The notes below the pieces were generated by a model, which saw only the letters and a list, made by a program, of their open reading frames with translations, did no database searches and had not been told where the DNA came from. This document shows positions 6,501-8,500 of a stretch of DNA of 8,500 nucleotides, one piece after another. A program made the position numbers and the translations under genes. Each line of letters begins with the position of its first letter. The stretch's first letter is position 1. This DNA comes from Porphyromonadaceae bacterium (GTDB lineage Bacteria > Bacteroidota > Bacteroidia > Bacteroidales > Dysgonomonadaceae): positions 1-8,500 of the forward strand of contig DPAC01000060.1 in the NCBI GenBank assembly GCA_003517675.1. Direction: 5' to 3'.

Positions 6501-7976
6501 CCGTTCACCCTCGCTTCTGATCTCAGCTGTGACATTGTTGCCGCTATAGGTTCCATCAAAATTGATATCTCTGTACTGGTACCCCTTGTAGAAAGCTGAC
6601 AGGATGCTCCCTTCCGCGTCGACAGTGACCAGCGACGGCTCAATTGTCAATTTCACATTGCTTTCGAGAGAGGCATCTCCCAGACCGGTTGTCTCACCCA
6701 GAATATTGGACAAACGAATCTGATCGGCCATTACCGGTCCCTCGAAAGTCATCATCTTAAACCGGTTGCGGATTGATCCCCTGCCGTTCAGTGTCACATC
6801 CCCCTGCCCGGTCACCACGGACCCATCGTAACGGAAGCTATTTAATCTGCCACTGGCCGTCATCCGGAGTCGCATATCGCCCAATGCCACCAGTTGCGGT
6901 GGTGAAGCATAGCCGGGTGGTCCAATCCGGATGAATGACTCCAGGTCTTCCTGCGAAACAGCCAGATCACGAATGTTCACTTCCAGGTTGCTCTGCTCAA
7001 AATTGAGAAAATCATCGATCATACCGGCAAGGTCGATGCGGGTATCCTCACCGTATTGGAACGTAAAGAGACCAAGAGAAATCTGCGGGAATGTTCCTTC
7101 TGCATCGATCTCGAATGAGATTGGTTTGTAGAGGTGAGAGAGCCGCGAAGTGAAAAGGGCAATATCATGCGGATCGCTTCTTCGGCTCTGCGCTTTGACG
7201 GCAAAAGCTTTGCTCTCCCGGTCAAAGAAAGCATCAGACACCTCAAGTTCTGTGTTGTTGATATGAAGCTGCAGTCCATCACTCACAATTCTTGTCCCTT
7301 TCCCCTCCAGAGAAGTTTTGAGGTTATAGAGCGTTAATCCGGCATTCTCTTCGGTAAACCCCAACAGGGTGATCTCTGCCTGCATCTTTTCGATGCTTTC
7401 AAAATCGGCGTTTCCTCTGAAGTTGAAATGGCGCAGGTCAATATGGTTTACATTGAACTGTCCCGGTGTGCGGGGGGCTGAGTCGACATGATAGTGCAGT
7501 GATGCATCCTGCAGCAACAACTCCTCAGCTGTGATCCGCCACTGACTCTTTTCCACTTGTGTGGTATCTTTTTCGGTCGCAAAAGCATCGATCAGGAACT
7601 GAAAATTAAATGGTTCATCAGGTGAGGCACGGTGCACGCGTGCCACCAGATTCACCAGTCCTGCGTTCTTCACGTAGACCCTCTTTTTCAGCAGCTCCAA
7701 TGCGTGAATGCGCACATCGATTCTGTCGGCATAGAGCAGCGTATCCTGCTGACGGTCCTCCAGATAGAGGCCTTTAAGTTCCACGGTATTAAACAATTTG
7801 ATGCGAATCCCTGCCAGTGAGGCCTCCGTACCGATTATCGGTTTCAGCTTGTCGATGGCGATATCGGCTGCCCTCTTCTGGAGAGCAGGAAGACTCAATG
7901 CGATGTAGAGTATGATATTTACCAATATGATACTTACAACGATGATTGCGAGTATGCGGGCTATCTTTTTTACCAA
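3555..7976 (-). CDS. tamB: TamB-family (DUF490/AsmA-like) envelope-spanning protein
   Basis: This 1473-residue protein should be anchored in the inner membrane and cross the periplasm to its partner TamL. TamB relatives form a long beta-sheet groove linked to outer-membrane protein assembly and to lipid transport between membranes. Residues about 5-28 are one membrane helix (IARILAIIVVSIILVNIILY). Next comes an AsmA-like N-terminal region with ELKGLYLEDRQQDTLLYADR (about 67-86), then a long body of beta-rich repeats, and the conserved TamB C-terminal domain from about 1080 to the end, including LTMEGNPLNTQFNITAYLP. The start appears to be TTG (7976-7974). An in-frame TGA lies eight codons upstream with no ATG between, and the first internal Met comes well after the membrane helix. 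Upstream sequence 8030-7977 has only weak promoter matches (CAAATTTG at 8006-7999, with a TTTG 23 nt before it). A terminator separates it from the QueA gene. Confidence 0.93.
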   Translation of the reverse strand: MVKKIARILAIIVVSIILVNIILYIALSLPALQKRAADIAIDKLKPIIGTEASLAGIRIKLFNTVELKGLYLEDRQQDTLLYADRIDVRIHALELLKKRVYVKNAGLVNLVARVHRASPDEPFNFQFLIDAFATEKDTTQVEKSQWRITAEELLLQDASLHYHVDSAPRTPGQFNVNHIDLRHFNFRGNADFESIEKMQAEITLLGFTEENAGLTLYNLKTSLEGKGTRIVSDGLQLHINNTELEVSDAFFDRESKAFAVKAQSRRSDPHDIALFTSRLSHLYKPISFEIDAEGTFPQISLGLFTFQYGEDTRIDLAGMIDDFLNFEQSNLEVNIRDLAVSQEDLESFIRIGPPGYASPPQLVALGDMRLRMTASGRLNSFRYDGSVVTGQGDVTLNGRGSIRNRFKMMTFEGPVMADQIRLSNILGETTGLGDASLESNVKLTIEPSLVTVDAEGSILSAFYKGYQYRDINFDGTYSGNNVTAEIRSEGERNGLDLMGAITFGEEMHFDVEGSVNQLDLRPFLMMEHWKDPRVSLTLDGELTGRTLDEMTGSLVVDHISLVDSNFIYNPGTIYLQALGDSGEGKKLQIYSSFLEAEMSGDYYFSTIGKELMQVLHRHLPSLIAAPEQEAAGINRFELNILLKNTEDLSYAFGLPAYNVEDATLKGEVDLSADLPLRIEGYLPRLMMGNSDIRETRLDLQTTVSNGIGLNVNSYLVQDNGFINVHLDSDAADDQLDNHIFLNLEQGKTSSEGEIHITMDFMRDTVNQLASDIRIHPTSLIFNGKQVSFNDAAISYRKERIGIHNFGLKEGEMLLLGIEGVASKNEADYVRVYFNNTELANILSAFNISGISGSINGDIYVRQMLESPMVHTEDLRIEDITVYNDSIGTLTIEGNWDNLYSGLDLNAYLVNQGKHLLDITGYIPLGEKSPLPMDVSLRIQGFDLKAIQPLTTNIFSELSGAINSEIAITGKPSAPVTRGWLGIDRGEMKVAFTNVAYSVSDTINIDPDNVGLHNLVIRDQNGRTATVNLNLSHSNFGGMAFNASIRMNDFMLLNNEKRSDQMVYGDLRLSGDLNVNGSSAGIYGSGNISSTSRSTVTVVLPQTARATEYSGIVYINTPQENDSLAFLKRNGEEKPKSGLSSGIPIVMRATVNLTPMLVAAVVLDPTTGNALEVSGEGEVNVEFNSKSTPPVRLYGDYEINSGKFHYNLQNLRTIDFNIRKGSKLTMEGNPLNTQFNITAYLPVKADLAVLSPTFTTELANTRVPVNALLQILGNLEAMDLQYDIELPESSNDIQQRVNSFINTEETKILQFAYLATTGSFIPSEGSPDMNFGSSVFSSFAASTLSRGLDALFASALSDNWNISTNLESVDGTLDNVRMGVDVSTRLLDDRLRITTNLSYGDNSLLASQQAFMGEFELEYDINNWLMIRAFNRANERFYRRTPTTQGVGVVVTKEARSIRDLFDFRVIRRKEENE
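3750..3773. repeat. 24-nt inverted repeat inside the 3' part of tamB
   Basis: Perfect 11-bp arms (3750-3760 and 3763-3773) flank a 2-nt centre, TG. On the coding strand it spells Ser-Leu-Leu-Ala-Ser-Gln-Gln-Ala. In RNA it could fold into a 10-bp stem with a 4-nt loop about 200 nt before the tamB stop. No T-run follows. The symmetry is plain in the sequence. A function is not shown. Confidence 0.5.
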
Positions 7977-8030
7977 TGTAGCGGAATCAGCAAGGGTTCA
8001 AATTTGATTTTAATTCTGATGCAATGATAC

Positions 8031-8074
8031 AAAAAAAAAGGCTAATAGCGCTTTGGTTCAGCACTATTTTTAAC
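8031..8074 (-). terminator. Intrinsic terminator of the QueA-family gene
   Basis: Immediately after the stop, the minus strand has an 8-bp stem AATAGTGC/GCGCTATT (8068-8061 with 8051-8044, one G-U pair) and a 9-nt loop. An outer GGTT/AGCC pairing can extend the stem past a 3-nt bulge. A run of nine T follows (8039-8031). This is the classic hairpin plus T-tract. It should stop transcription before tamB, so the tamB-tamL unit needs its own promoter in 8030-7977. Confidence 0.85.
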
Positions 8075-8500
8075 CTATTTACAGGCTTCTTTCATCTTTT
8101 TCCATAACAGGGAGCTATCGCCATAACTCAGGAAACGATACCCTTCCCGCAAAGCATAGTCGTAGATCTTCCTCCAATCCTCACCCACAAAGGCAGCAAT
8201 CAGCAGCAACAAGGTGCTCTGTGGCTGGTGAAAGTTGGTCATGAGCGCATCGGGATAATGGAAGCCGTAACCCGGCACAATGATGATCTGTGTGTCAGCC
8301 ATCAGACGCTTCTCACCCGTCCGATCCAGGTAGAGAAGGATGTTTTGCAACGCATCGGCAGGAGTGATTGCTTTCTCCTCCTCATAGGGCTCCCACTGTC
8401 TCACGGTCAGTTCGTGGGGCTGCAGATTGGGTTGGTCCTGCAGCTTCCTGCCAATATAATAGAGGCTCTCCACGGTTCGCAGTGAGGTGGTACCCACCAC
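8075..8500 (-). CDS. queA: QueA-family S-adenosylmethionine:tRNA ribosyltransferase-isomerase, C-terminal part
   Basis: The last 141 codons are present and the gene begins beyond the window edge; the first visible codon is an internal GTG (Val). The family transfers and rearranges the ribosyl group of S-adenosylmethionine onto 7-aminomethyl-deazaguanine in tRNA, giving epoxyqueuosine, a late cytoplasmic step of queuosine synthesis. Diagnostic blocks are [11 protein letters not shown] at the start of the fragment, [28 protein letters not shown] and the C-terminal [14 protein letters not shown]. Canonical enzymes have closely similar TNFHLP-STLL and YRF-YGDA blocks. The SLYYIG and [10 protein letters not shown] segments resemble a longer QueA-like form that, as I recall, occurs in Bacteroidota beside the canonical one, so the exact role is less certain than the family. 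The gene ends at TAG 8077-8075 and is closed by its own terminator. Confidence 0.9.
   Translation of the reverse strand: MVGTTSLRTVESLYYIGRKLQDQPNLQPHELTVRQWEPYEEEKAITPADALQNILLYLDRTGEKRLMADTQIIIVPGYGFHYPDALMTNFHQPQSTLLLLIAAFVGEDWRKIYDYALREGYRFLSYGDSSLLWKKMKEACK

Noticed and set aside
7999..8033. tamB promoter TTTG-N23-CAAATTTG
   Set aside because: The spacer is longer than the usual 19-21 nt and the -7 element lacks its first T. It is noted as a weak candidate within tamB only.

Overview
The window looks like chromosome of a member of the Bacteroidota, probably Bacteroidales. Three things point there. A very large TamB-type protein is paired with a TamA homologue that carries a lipoprotein signal (the TamL arrangement). 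The arsR promoter fits the TTTG / TAnnTTTG elements of that phylum. Translation starts lack clear Shine-Dalgarno sequences. No species can be named from this alone. All intact genes read on the minus strand, so the biological order runs from high to low coordinates.

Region by region, in transcription order. (1) 8500-8075 is the C-terminal part of a QueA-family tRNA-modification enzyme. It is followed by a strong intrinsic terminator (about 8074-8031). (2) 7976-1251 is a two-gene unit, tamB then tamL, separated by only 9 nt. It encodes an envelope-spanning AsmA/TamB-like protein that starts at TTG, and an outer-membrane BamA/TamA-superfamily barrel anchored as a lipoprotein. Together they should form the Bacteroidota version of the translocation and assembly module. 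(3) 1250-947 is a 304-nt spacer. It holds the arsR promoter and operators and a probable plus-strand remnant of a membrane-protein N-terminus. No convincing terminator for tamL is visible there. (4) 946-1 is an arsenic-resistance operon: arsR (ArsR/SmtB repressor), a 97-nt gap, arsC (thioredoxin-type arsenate reductase), and the first 38 codons of an ACR3 arsenite exporter overlapping arsC by 4 nt.

Functionally, ArsC would reduce arsenate to arsenite, ACR3 would expel it, and ArsR would release the promoter when arsenite binds. The ArsR promoter is unusual to read: two near-identical 19-bp repeats each supply one promoter element, so operator and promoter are the same bases. I see no mobile element, CRISPR array, rRNA or tRNA. 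Apart from the promoter layout and the spacer remnant, the region is made of known families, and I find no clear new system.
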